Shown: positions 1 to 6,679 of the stretch, piece by piece
Layout of the letters: each line of letters opens with the position of its first letter
How positions within the stretch are numbered: position 1 is the stretch's first letter
Assembly: GCA_021800575.1 (NCBI GenBank)
Contig: JAJYYW010000005.1
Location: forward strand, 1-12,699
Direction: 5' to 3'
DNA length: 12,699 nt
DNA from: a bacterium
GTDB taxonomy: Bacteria; JAMCPX01
Notes under the pieces: model-generated
What the model saw: only the letters and a program-made list of their open reading frames with translations
The model's database searches: none
What the model was told of the DNA's origin: nothing
Translations under genes and position numbers: made by a program

Positions 1-1322
1 ACATTCTGAAGGAAACGTTCGGCAGGGTGTTATTCGAGAACGGACTGGTGAGCCAGCCGGACTATGAGGATTCCCTGAAAGAAGTGCTCGAACAGAAGAA
101 AAAGCACGGTGCTGTTTTGCAGGAACGGGGCCTTCTGCCCATCAATATCAACGATGCACTTAAATTACAGCTGAGAATGAGGTTCGTGTATACCTTCAGC
201 ATGAGCGACGGCACGTTTCATTTCAGGGAGGCGGTGTTGCCTGAGAATGTCGTGTCCCAGTATTCCATGGCCCTGTTCAACCTGATTGCCGAAGGCGTCA
301 AGCTGCACCTCCCGAAGCCCGTTCTGCTCGAATTCGGTCATGACCATGCCGCGACGATCTATGTCAAGGGTAAGGAGCAATACGACCCGTCGCTGTTGAA
401 TCTGACGCAGTCCGAGCTGAACCTTCTTCTCAAGCTGACCGCGGACAAGCCGCTTCAGAAAGTACTGGAAACGGCCCAGATGAAGCCGGAAGAGGCGCTG
501 AGCCTCCTGTTCCTGTTCCTGGGCATGGGATTGATCGAGGAGAAAAAAGAGCCGGTTGTCCAGGCCCCGGCGGGCGTGCCGAAGGTGAAATTGACCGAGG
601 AACACCGGAGGCTGGTGGAAGAATTCAAGGACAAACTCGATGAATTGAAGGATAAAACCTACTACGAGTGCCTCGGGGTGAACCAGCAGGCAAACAGCGG
701 TGCAATCAAAAAATCCTACTTTGTCCTCGCGAAGCAGTATCACCCGGATCATTTTTTTGATTTTCCGCCAGAAGTCAGGGATGCCGCGGGTGAACTTTTC
801 ACGCTGATCACCACTGCCTACGAAACACTGACGAGCGACGACGAGCGGATGAAGTACGATGAGTATCTTAAGAACGGGAAAAAACAGATCGAGAACAACG
901 AGGCGGACAAGATTGTTAAGGCCGAACTGCAGTTTCAGAAGGGGCAGATCCTCATGAAAACGAACAACCTCAAGGAGGCGTACGACAACTTCAAGTGGGC
1001 CGTGGAGCTGAACCCCACGGAGGGCGAATACTTCTCGTATCTCGGATGGTCGATCTTCCGGCTGGACCCGAATGCCGATACCGCGAGGGCGAAGGCGCTC
1101 GAATACATCCAGCGCGGGCTGCAGCTCAACAAGGAACACGATTCCGGGTACTATTTTCTCGGCAGGATTTTGAAGGTCAAGGGAGAGGAACAAAAAGCCA
1201 TTGACGCATTCCGGACCGCGTACGCGAAAAACCAGCAGAACATCGACGCCCTGCGTGAAATTCGGGCGTACGAGCTGTCCCAGAAGGGGCAAAAGGGCGT
1301 ATTCAAAAAATTGTTTAAGTGA
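1..1322 (+). CDS. DUF4388-like / DnaJ J-domain / TPR fusion protein (5' partial)
   Basis: The reading frame is open from base 3 with no stop before the GTG at 27, so the true start most likely lies upstream of the window. Numbering from that GTG, residues 1-70 resemble a DUF4388 (PATAN)-type or related regulatory N-terminal region, ending in a typical DGTFHF stretch. Residues about 125-172 form a second helical region. Residues about 210-282 are a J domain with the HPD tripeptide at 239-241, which in this family stimulates the ATPase of a DnaK/Hsp70 partner. Residues about 298-406 hold about three TPR units, a protein-binding scaffold. There is no Gly/Phe region or zinc-finger domain, so this is not DnaJ itself but a class III-like J protein that may bring DnaK to a specific client. 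No membrane segment or signal peptide is seen. ilvE follows after 16 bases and is probably co-transcribed. The J and TPR calls are firm; the N-terminal domain name is tentative. Confidence 0.85.
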   Translation, partial: ILKETFGRVLFENGLVSQPDYEDSLKEVLEQKKKHGAVLQERGLLPININDALKLQLRMRFVYTFSMSDGTFHFREAVLPENVVSQYSMALFNLIAEGVKLHLPKPVLLEFGHDHAATIYVKGKEQYDPSLLNLTQSELNLLLKLTADKPLQKVLETAQMKPEEALSLLFLFLGMGLIEEKKEPVVQAPAGVPKVKLTEEHRRLVEEFKDKLDELKDKTYYECLGVNQQANSGAIKKSYFVLAKQYHPDHFFDFPPEVRDAAGELFTLITTAYETLTSDDERMKYDEYLKNGKKQIENNEADKIVKAELQFQKGQILMKTNNLKEAYDNFKWAVELNPTEGEYFSYLGWSIFRLDPNADTARAKALEYIQRGLQLNKEHDSGYYFLGRILKVKGEEQKAIDAFRTAYAKNQQNIDALREIRAYELSQKGQKGVFKKLFK

Positions 1323-1324
1323 AC

Positions 1325-1329
1325 GGAGG
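1325..1329 (+). promoter_or_regulatory. Ribosome binding site fixing the ilvE start
   Basis: GGAGG lies 9 bases before the ATG at 1339. The ilvE frame is open back to 1201, but those codons overlap the previous gene in another frame and are not IlvE-like. This site therefore selects 1339 as the start. Confidence 0.75.
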
Positions 1330-1338
1330 TACAGACGC

Positions 1339-2262
1339 ATGATTCAGAAGACGGAGTACATATGGATGGACGGGAAGTTGATACCGTGGGACCATGCCAA
1401 GGTGCATGTGCTGACGCATTCGCTCCACTACGGAGTTGCCGCGTTCGAGGGCATACGCGCGTATGTGACGGCGAGCGGACGGCCAGCGGTATTCCGGCTC
1501 GACAAGCACGTCGACAGATTTTTTGACTCCGCCCATATCATGCTCATGGACTATCCGTACTCAAAACAGGAGATCTCCGGGGCCATTCTGGAGACCCTCC
1601 GGAAGAACAGGCTCAAGGCGGGCTACATACGTCCGATATCCTTCCTGGGGTATGGAGATATGGGGCTGTACGTGGAGAATAACCCGGTCCATATCGCGAT
1701 CGCGGCATGGCCGTGGGGCGCGTATCTCGGGGAAGAGGGCCTGAAGAACGGGATCAGAATAAAAATATCATCGTTCGTGCGGTACAACGTCAATGCCTCG
1801 ATGAGTAAGGCGAAGATCAGCGGGGCGTACGTGAATTCAATTCTTGCCAAGAAAGAATCGAAACTCGCGGGGTATGACGAAACCATACTGCTCGATGAAG
1901 AAGGGTATGTTGCAGAGGGCAGCGGCGAAAACGTGTTCATCGTCAAGGACGGCGTTCTCAAGACTCCTCCCCTGACATCCATTCTGCCCGGCATAACGCG
2001 GTCCACCATTCTCCAGCTCGCGAAGGAGAGCGGTATCCCTGTCGAAGAGGTCCGCTTTACCAGGGATGAGATGTACATAGCCGACGGGGCGTTCCTGAGC
2101 GGCACTGCTGCCGAGATCACCCCCATCAGGGAAGTGGACGACCGCAGGATAGGCGCGGGAAAACCCGACCCCGTTACTCTCCGCATCCAGAAGAAATTCT
2201 TTGATGCTGTCAAAGGAAAAGACAAGAGACACAAGGACTGGCTCTTCTATTATACCGTATGA
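1339..2262 (+). CDS. ilvE: Branched-chain amino acid aminotransferase
   Basis: This is a 307-residue fold-type IV PLP enzyme that interconverts Val, Leu and Ile with their 2-oxo acids using 2-oxoglutarate/glutamate, in the cytoplasm. Family features are visible in order: the N-terminal HYGVAAFEGIRAY motif (30-42), the Schiff-base lysine in KAKISGAYVN (Lys159, equivalent to the E. coli IlvE lysine), the EGSGEN block (193-198), the PLP-phosphate motif LPGITR (216-221) and the C-terminal FLSGTAAEITP block (252-262). Its length matches bacterial IlvE (about 300-310). D-amino-acid transaminase and aminodeoxychorismate lyase share the fold, but the EGIRAY and SGTAAEITP motifs favour IlvE. The start is ATG 1339, chosen from the GGAGG site. 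Its stop overlaps the start of the potassium channel gene (ATGA), which implies coupled translation. No other ilv/leu gene lies in the window. Confidence 0.95.
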   Translation: MIQKTEYIWMDGKLIPWDHAKVHVLTHSLHYGVAAFEGIRAYVTASGRPAVFRLDKHVDRFFDSAHIMLMDYPYSKQEISGAILETLRKNRLKAGYIRPISFLGYGDMGLYVENNPVHIAIAAWPWGAYLGEEGLKNGIRIKISSFVRYNVNASMSKAKISGAYVNSILAKKESKLAGYDETILLDEEGYVAEGSGENVFIVKDGVLKTPPLTSILPGITRSTILQLAKESGIPVEEVRFTRDEMYIADGAFLSGTAAEITPIREVDDRRIGAGKPDPVTLRIQKKFFDAVKGKDKRHKDWLFYYTV

Positions 2263-3272
2263 ATGTGCCGGAAAAAATATACCGGTACGTTCTGATCCTC
2301 ATCAGTATCCTGGCGACCGGTATAGCCGGCTTCATGTTCATCGAGAAGTTCACCTTTGTCGAAGCGCTCTACACGACCATCGTTATTCTGAGTACGGTCG
2401 GTTACAGCGGCGGGGCACGTCCGCTCGATGCACGGGGAGAGGTGTTTGCCGTCGTTATGATCATCATGGGCATCGGCTTTGCTACGTACAGCGCGGGCGG
2501 CCTGTTCAGGGCAGTCATCGAGGGTGAACTGCAAAGATCCATCGGGAGGTTCAGGGTGACAAAAACAATAGAACATCTGAATAATCACTACATTCTGTGC
2601 GGGCTGGGCAGAATCGGTTCCATCGTCGCCACAAAATTAAAAGCGAACGACATTCCGTTTATCGCAATCGACAAGGATCCGAACATTGCGAACCTGACCG
2701 ATACGCATGATTACCTGTTTCTCGCGGGAGACGGTACGGATGAAACCATCCTGAAAAAAGCGGGGATCGCGAAGGCCCGGGGACTCATCGCTGCGATGGC
2801 AAACGACTCGGACAACGTTTATACCGTTCTGACGGCCCGGGATTTGAATCCTTCCCTGTACATCATCTCGAGGGCAGGAGAGAGCAATTCCATTTCGAAG
2901 TTATACAAGGCAGGGGCGAACAGGGTGATATCGCCTTATATCATCGGCGGGGAGAAGATTGCACAGAGCGTCATCAAGCCCAACGTTATCGATTTCATGG
3001 AATTCGCCACCGCGGAGACGAACTTCGAACTGAAGATAGAAGAACTCATGATACAGGACGGCTCCGAACTGCACGGCCAGACGGTCGAACAGGCAAAGAT
3101 ACGCCAGCTCCACGACGTCACCATCATTGCGGTCAGAAAGCCCCACGGAGAATTCATTTATAATCCTTCGCCCCATTTCATCCTGAACAAGAACGACATC
3201 CTGATCGCCGTGGGGCATCCCGAAGCCATAGAAAAGTTTGAGAAGCTGTTGTCACCGAAACAAACGACATAG
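2259..3272 (+). CDS. Two-TM potassium channel with RCK (TrkA-N/TrkA-C) module
   Basis: This 337-residue, MthK-like channel subunit would assemble as a tetramer in the inner membrane. Order: TM1 about residues 9-28; pore helix and selectivity filter about 35-51; TM2 about 61-83 with hinge-like glycines (71, 73); TrkA-N Rossmann domain from about 109 with the GxGxxG nucleotide motif (Gly115, 117, 120) and an acidic residue at the end of strand 2 (Asp138); and a TrkA-C domain about 255-335. RCK domains gate such channels in response to Ca2+, nucleotides or other ligands; which one acts here cannot be read from sequence. The filter reads TVGYSG (46-51) where TVGYG followed by D or E is usual. No Shine-Dalgarno site is seen before the ATG, which overlaps the ilvE stop, so initiation is probably by re-initiation. 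Channel class is confident; ion selectivity is inferred. Confidence 0.9.
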   Translation: MNVPEKIYRYVLILISILATGIAGFMFIEKFTFVEALYTTIVILSTVGYSGGARPLDARGEVFAVVMIIMGIGFATYSAGGLFRAVIEGELQRSIGRFRVTKTIEHLNNHYILCGLGRIGSIVATKLKANDIPFIAIDKDPNIANLTDTHDYLFLAGDGTDETILKKAGIAKARGLIAAMANDSDNVYTVLTARDLNPSLYIISRAGESNSISKLYKAGANRVISPYIIGGEKIAQSVIKPNVIDFMEFATAETNFELKIEELMIQDGSELHGQTVEQAKIRQLHDVTIIAVRKPHGEFIYNPSPHFILNKNDILIAVGHPEAIEKFEKLLSPKQTT

Positions 3273-3274
3273 CC

Positions 3275-3298
3275 CTGCCCGGTATCCGCCGGCTGCAG
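3275..3298. terminator. Hairpin filling the gap between convergent genes
   Basis: CTGC-CCGG pairs with CCGG-GCAG around the loop TATCCG, giving 8 base pairs with a 2-base bulge (CT). It fills the 26 bases between the channel stop (3272) and the end of the minus-strand lipoprotein gene (3299). Neither side has a T tract, so a classic intrinsic terminator is unlikely. It may protect mRNA 3' ends or pause polymerase from both directions. Confidence 0.35.
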
Positions 3299-3307
3299 TT
3301 ATAACTG
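3296..3307. repeat. Perfect 12-base palindrome over a stop codon
   Basis: CAGTTATAACTG is its own reverse complement with no spacer. It overlaps the last arm of the hairpin at 3275-3298 and contains the TAA stop of the minus-strand gene. The palindrome is directly visible; a role, such as a protein-binding site, is not shown. Confidence 0.4.
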
Positions 3308-4390
3308 GACGAATCGGCCGTTGCGGACCTGCCATAGCACGTACGGGCTGTGGGCAACGTCCCCCTTGCTGTCAAAGCTGATGGTTCCCAGCGCCGTATT
3401 GAAACGATGCGTATGAAGGTAGTGTACGACGGCGGACGGCTTTGCTGACCCCGCTCCTTTGATTGCCGATAACAGGATGCCGGTCGCAACGTAGGCATAG
3501 ACCGAGTAGGGCCCCGGTGCACCGTAGCGATTCGTGTAGCGTTCGATAAACTGCCGTGCCGTCGGAACCTTGGTTATGTCAGGGCCGAAGGTAGCGTACG
3601 TACCCTCGGCGGCACTGCCCGCGATGGCGATGAACTCGGGCCCCATAATACCGTCGCCGCCCATGAACAGCGCCGTGATGCCGAGCTGCCGTGCCTGCTT
3701 GACGAGCAGTCCACCCTCGGGATAGACGCCGCCGAAATAGATCAGGTCCGGATGCTGTGCCTTGACATTGGTGAGGACCGCCCTGAAATCCTTGTCGCCC
3801 TGGATAATGGCCCCGTAGTACACGACCCTGCACGGAGTGCTCAGCCATTTCCTGAACTCGTCCGCAAGGCCCTGGCCGTAGGTCGTCTTATCCTGGATGA
3901 TTGCAATGCGGGAGAGCTTGAGCTTCGTGCACACGAAATCAGCCGCGATGCGGGCCTGCTGGTCATCCCTGCCGCACACGCGGAACACATCGTTGAACCC
4001 TTGTTCCGTAAGCTGGGGGTTGGTGGAACCATGGGAGATCATGGGGATGCCTGCCCGGTGATAAACCGCAGACGCCGGTATGGAACAATTGCTGTTGAAA
4101 TGGCCGATGACGCCGGCAACACCGTCCGTTACCAGCCGGTTTGCAACGGCCACCGCCTGTCTTGGATCATGCTGATCATCTTCAACGATGAGCTCGATCT
4201 TTTTTCCGAGCACGCCGCCCTTCTGGTTCCACTCCTGAACCGCCAGTTTTACGCCGCGCCGCTCGTCCCTGCCAAACACCGACTGATCCCCGGTCATTGG
4301 TCCTGCGACGCCGATGCGCAGCACATTTGTTTTGTGGGTGCAGGACTGCAGCAGGACCATCAGCACAACAATCCATAGGTATTTTTTCAT
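3299..4390 (-). CDS. LivJ-type substrate-binding lipoprotein (peripla_BP_6 family)
   Basis: This 363-residue extracytoplasmic solute-binding protein resembles those of branched-chain amino acid (HAAT) ABC importers. Residues 1-17 form a lipoprotein signal with MKK, a hydrophobic stretch and the lipobox LQSC, so Cys17 would be lipidated. Position -2 of the lipobox is Gln, which is tolerated but not typical. Family features follow: IGVAGPMTGDQSVFG (26-40), then GVKLAVQEWNQKGGVLGKKIELIVEDDQHDP, a VTDGVAGVIGHFNS segment, and later DLIYFGGVYPEGG. The start is set by a GGAGGGAGA ribosome site at 4394-4402, read on the minus strand. No permease (LivH/M) or ATPase (LivG/F) is adjacent, so its transporter is elsewhere or the protein serves as a ligand sensor. 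The ligand may be amino acids, short amides, urea or aromatics; sequence alone does not decide. Confidence 0.9.
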   Translation of the reverse strand: MKKYLWIVVLMVLLQSCTHKTNVLRIGVAGPMTGDQSVFGRDERRGVKLAVQEWNQKGGVLGKKIELIVEDDQHDPRQAVAVANRLVTDGVAGVIGHFNSNCSIPASAVYHRAGIPMISHGSTNPQLTEQGFNDVFRVCGRDDQQARIAADFVCTKLKLSRIAIIQDKTTYGQGLADEFRKWLSTPCRVVYYGAIIQGDKDFRAVLTNVKAQHPDLIYFGGVYPEGGLLVKQARQLGITALFMGGDGIMGPEFIAIAGSAAEGTYATFGPDITKVPTARQFIERYTNRYGAPGPYSVYAYVATGILLSAIKGAGSAKPSAVVHYLHTHRFNTALGTISFDSKGDVAHSPYVLWQVRNGRFVQL

Positions 4391-4520
4391 GCTTCTCCCT
4401 CCGCCTGGTATCCTTGTAGCTGACGTGCGGGGTATGAGTCAAGGAAGCGAGTAGTAGATGACACGGCGGCAAAAATAGTGTACACAGTTGATGCATGTAC
4501 CCATCCACAGGAGGAAAAGA
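4391..4520. other. Divergent intergenic region with no firm promoter
   Basis: These 130 bases separate the minus-strand lipoprotein gene from the plus-strand SRPBCC gene and must hold promoters for both. On the minus strand TTGACT (4442-4437), an 18-base gap and TACAAG (4418-4413) make a weak sigma70-like candidate, which would leave a very short leader. On the plus strand no good -35/-10 pair is seen. An 8-base palindrome GTGTACAC sits at 4478-4485. Confidence 0.3.
4509..4514 (+). promoter_or_regulatory. Ribosome binding site fixing the SRPBCC gene start
   Basis: AGGAGG ends 6 bases before ATG 4521. TTG 4488 and ATG 4491 are in frame upstream, but starting there would translate through this site and add 10-11 residues ahead of a normal signal peptide. 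ATG 4521 is therefore preferred. Confidence 0.8.
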
Positions 4521-5210
4521 ATGCGGAGATTAAAAAACGTGCTGTATGGCAGAGTAGCCGTCGCTCTGATCATGGTTGTGGTGTCCCTGTCTCTGTTCTC
4601 CCCGAACGTACGGGCTGATGAAAGCGTAAAACTTTCTTCGCCGCCGTTGCCGGCCAGGGCACTCGCGGGCCTCAGCGTCACCGATATTGCGAGGCTCGAG
4701 GCGGGCAAGATCGTTGTTCTCAAGCAGGATTCTGGTGAAGGAAAAAACAAGAAGTCACTGATCAAGGCATCCCTGCTGTTCGATCAGCCGATCGAGAAAG
4801 TATGGAGCATGCTGAAGCAGACGAACCGCCAGAAAGAGTACCTGCCCCACCTCAGAGAGGCGACGATCATCACGGGAAACAACGACGGCAACGTTACCCA
4901 GTTTATGCTCAAGATCATGTTTTTTAACGTGAGGTACCGTGTGGACCATTTCTTCGATAACAAGACGTACCGGCTGACCTGGCACCTGGATCCGGGCTAC
5001 AAGAACGATCTCAAGGAGCTGTACGGGTACTACCAGCTGTACAAGGTCGATGACACGCATACGCTTGCACGGTACGGGAGCAAGGTCGATGTCGGCCTGC
5101 TGGTTCCCGAATTCATCGAAAACATCCTGACCCGCAAGGACCTCCCGACCGCGCTCGGCAATGTTAAAAAATGGATTGACTCGGGCGGCACCTTCAGGAA
5201 GAACAAGTAG
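4521..5210 (+). CDS. Exported SRPBCC (START/polyketide-cyclase-like) protein
   Basis: This is a 229-residue protein. Residues 1-32 form a Sec signal peptide: basic MRRLKN, a hydrophobic core of about 12-26, and a probable cleavage after VRA (30-32). Residues about 78-220 look like an SRPBCC fold: an opening beta strand SLLFDQPIEKVWSMLKQ (84-100) with the typical 'pattern, then P-x-E-x-V-W' helix, followed by alternating beta strands (FMLKIMFFNVRYRVDHFF; YRLTWHLDP; YGYYQLYKVDD; TLARYGSKVDVG) and a long C-terminal helix (about 197-220). The fold binds hydrophobic ligands in a cavity; ligand and catalytic function are unknown here. After signal cleavage it would lie in the periplasm. The ppx gene follows after 40 bases on the same strand, so co-transcription is plausible. 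The fold call is by pattern and moderately sure. Confidence 0.75.
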   Translation: MRRLKNVLYGRVAVALIMVVVSLSLFSPNVRADESVKLSSPPLPARALAGLSVTDIARLEAGKIVVLKQDSGEGKNKKSLIKASLLFDQPIEKVWSMLKQTNRQKEYLPHLREATIITGNNDGNVTQFMLKIMFFNVRYRVDHFFDNKTYRLTWHLDPGYKNDLKELYGYYQLYKVDDTHTLARYGSKVDVGLLVPEFIENILTRKDLPTALGNVKKWIDSGGTFRKNK

Positions 5211-5234
5211 CGGGTTCATACCGGGTGTTTGCAC

Positions 5235-5239
5235 AGGAG
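5235..5239 (+). promoter_or_regulatory. Ribosome binding site of the Ppx/GppA gene
   Basis: AGGAG lies 11 bases before ATG 5251. The frame is open back into the previous gene, but homology to Ppx/GppA begins at once after 5251, which fixes the start here. Confidence 0.55.
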
Positions 5240-5250
5240 TGGGGAAGACT

Positions 5251-6141
5251 ATGAAACAAGTCGCCGTTGTGGATCTCGGGACGAACGCCATGCGACTCGC
5301 GATAGGGAAGGGGCAGGCGTTGCGCTACGACCTGCTGCACTACGTGCGGTATCCGAACAGGCTCAGCGAGGGTATGTTTGCGGACGGCATGCTGCAGCGT
5401 GAGCCCGTCGAGAGGACTCTGCACGCGCTTTCCGGGATACAGGAAGCGCTCCGGGCGTACAGGATCGATGCCCTGCGCCTGATATCCACGAGCGTGCTGC
5501 GGACGGCGAAAAATGCAGACTATTTTCTGGATCTCGTCCGGAAGCGGACAGGATTTTCTATCGAGATCATATCCGGGAGTGAGGAGGCACGGCTCATTCA
5601 TAGCGGTGCCGTGCATGGTATCGATACGGCGGGCAAGCGGGCGCTGGTCATTGACATCGGCGGGGGCAGTACGGAGTTATCCGTGGGCGATACCGGGACC
5701 ATAGAGTACGCGGTTTCGATTGAGAGCGGAGCCGTCCGGCTGAAGGAACGGTTCCTTCACCACGATCCTCCGTTACCGGAAGAGCTGGAGGCGGCCGGGA
5801 AGGCCATCGATGAGGATTTTTCCGGGGTGTTGCGCCGGGTCAGGGGATTCAGACCGCAGCTGCAGGTCGGTGTGCCCGGCAATATAGGAACTATCTACAT
5901 GACGCTCAAACCGGTGAGCGGGCTGATGCTGAAGGACCTCGGGTTGTTCTACGGCAAACTCCGCCTGCTGACGGTGAACGGGATACGGGAATTCACCGGC
6001 CTTGATACCGACAAGGCGGACATCCTGCTGCCCGGTCTGATGATTCTCATGAGGATCATGGATGAAACCGGTCTGGAGAACTGCTACGTGTCCCAGAAAG
6101 GGCTGCTCCACGGTCTCATCATCGATCTCTTCTCGCGCTGA
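5251..6141 (+). CDS. Ppx/GppA family phosphatase (exopolyphosphatase-like), short form
   Basis: This 296-residue cytoplasmic protein of the ASKHA (actin/hsp70) fold family would hydrolyse inorganic polyphosphate from chain ends or convert pppGpp to ppGpp. Visible motifs are phosphate-1 VVDLGTNAMRLAI (6-18), the SGSEEARL block (108-115) whose glutamates include the family's catalytic acid, and phosphate-2 VIDIGGGSTEL (133-143). A third glycine-rich motif is expected as a GTxTT-like sequence but reads GVPGNIGTIY (207-216), a clear deviation. The protein ends after the two ASKHA domains and lacks the C-terminal HD-like and extra domains of the roughly 500-residue E. coli Ppx and GppA, matching the short, Aquifex-type form of about 300 residues. 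It probably shares a transcript with the SRPBCC gene. Ppx and GppA cannot be told apart from this sequence, so no symbol is given. Confidence 0.88.
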   Translation: MKQVAVVDLGTNAMRLAIGKGQALRYDLLHYVRYPNRLSEGMFADGMLQREPVERTLHALSGIQEALRAYRIDALRLISTSVLRTAKNADYFLDLVRKRTGFSIEIISGSEEARLIHSGAVHGIDTAGKRALVIDIGGGSTELSVGDTGTIEYAVSIESGAVRLKERFLHHDPPLPEELEAAGKAIDEDFSGVLRRVRGFRPQLQVGVPGNIGTIYMTLKPVSGLMLKDLGLFYGKLRLLTVNGIREFTGLDTDKADILLPGLMILMRIMDETGLENCYVSQKGLLHGLIIDLFSR

Positions 6142-6177
6142 AGCGACAAGGCCCGGACGGCTTATCCCGCCTTCAGC
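6137..6177. repeat. Inverted repeat spanning two convergent stop codons
   Basis: GCTGAAG (6137-6143) and CTTCAGC (6171-6177) are perfect reverse complements flanking the 20-base gap between the Ppx gene and the minus-strand membrane protein gene. Between them AGGCC (6149-6153) can pair with GGCTT (6159-6163) using one G-T pair around the loop CGGAC. No T tract follows on either strand. It could mark mRNA 3' ends in both directions, but no function is shown. Confidence 0.35.
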
Positions 6178-6560
6178 AGAAACGGCGCGAGATAGCGCGC
6201 AACGATGGGGACGATGAGCGGGTAGAGTCCCCACATCAGGGAAATGACGGCCAGCACCGATGCCTTGCTTCTGAATACGAGGAACTTATTGTCCGGAAAA
6301 TAAAACATGTCCAGCCCGGAGGCGTTGGCGTATTCGTAGAGAAAGCCGACGAGTACACCCGCGGGATAGCGCAGATACCAGGGCACGTCCCTGACAAGGT
6401 ACGATAGTCCCCCGAACACGAGCATGACCGCGAGGACGATATGGATGATGAAATTCTTCTTCGACGTATAGATCCAGAGTCTGAAGACGTAGGCAACTGC
6501 TTCCATGGCGAGCTGGCCGACGAGGCATAACGCCATAAACACGGCTACGGTGAGTACCAT
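6162..6560 (-). CDS. Small multi-helix membrane protein of unknown function
   Basis: I do not recognise this 132-residue protein. Hydrophobic stretches at about 2-22, 37-55, 64-78 and 100-128 suggest three or four membrane helices. The loop between the third and fourth carries polar and aromatic residues (YEYANASGLDMFYFPDNKF, 75-93) that would be the most likely functional site. A basic patch (YTSKK, 31-35) after the first helix suggests that loop is cytoplasmic. It is a plausible real gene: an AGGAGA ribosome site lies shortly before the ATG, its composition resembles its neighbours, and a promoter candidate lies upstream. It converges with the Ppx gene and diverges from the DUF3467-ispB-gyrA operon. 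No function is assigned. Confidence 0.7.
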   Translation of the reverse strand: MVLTVAVFMALCLVGQLAMEAVAYVFRLWIYTSKKNFIIHIVLAVMLVFGGLSYLVRDVPWYLRYPAGVLVGFLYEYANASGLDMFYFPDNKFLVFRSKASVLAVISLMWGLYPLIVPIVARYLAPFLLKAG

Positions 6561-6617
6561 ATAATCTCCTTTCGTTTAGTGATGGTGTGCGGGCATCGTG
6601 ACGGTAAATCCTTGGCT

Positions 6618-6646
6618 ATCGTGCAGCAAACGGGCGCGTTTGTCAA
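6618..6646 (-). promoter_or_regulatory. Candidate sigma70 promoter of the membrane protein gene
   Basis: On the minus strand a perfect TTGACA (6646-6641) is followed after 17 bases by CACGAT (6623-6618), a weak -10 that keeps the A at position 2 and the final AT. The predicted start would leave a leader of about 50 bases before ATG 6560. The -35 is strong; the -10 is the weak part. Confidence 0.35.
6627..6642. repeat. Operator-like dyad inside the putative promoter spacer
   Basis: CAAACG-GGCG-CGTTTG is a perfect 6-base inverted repeat with a 4-base centre. It lies almost wholly between the candidate -35 and -10 of the minus-strand promoter, a position where a bound repressor would block polymerase. 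No T tract follows, so a terminator is unlikely. Confidence 0.4.
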
Positions 6647-6679
6647 CGTATCGCAGGGCTAACTTTTTTGTTGCTTTGC

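Noticed and set aside
1201..1338. 46 extra in-frame codons upstream of ilvE
   Set aside because: They overlap the previous gene in another frame and encode no IlvE-like sequence. ATG 1339 with GGAGG is the better start.
165..1340. 391-codon open frame on the minus strand over the J-domain gene
   Set aside because: It is wholly antisense to a gene with clear J and TPR domains. Its translation has no recognisable motif and reflects codon bias of the plus-strand gene.
3752..4378. 208-codon plus-strand frame over the binding-protein gene
   Set aside because: It is a shadow of a well-supported lipoprotein gene on the other strand, with no ribosome site or family pattern.
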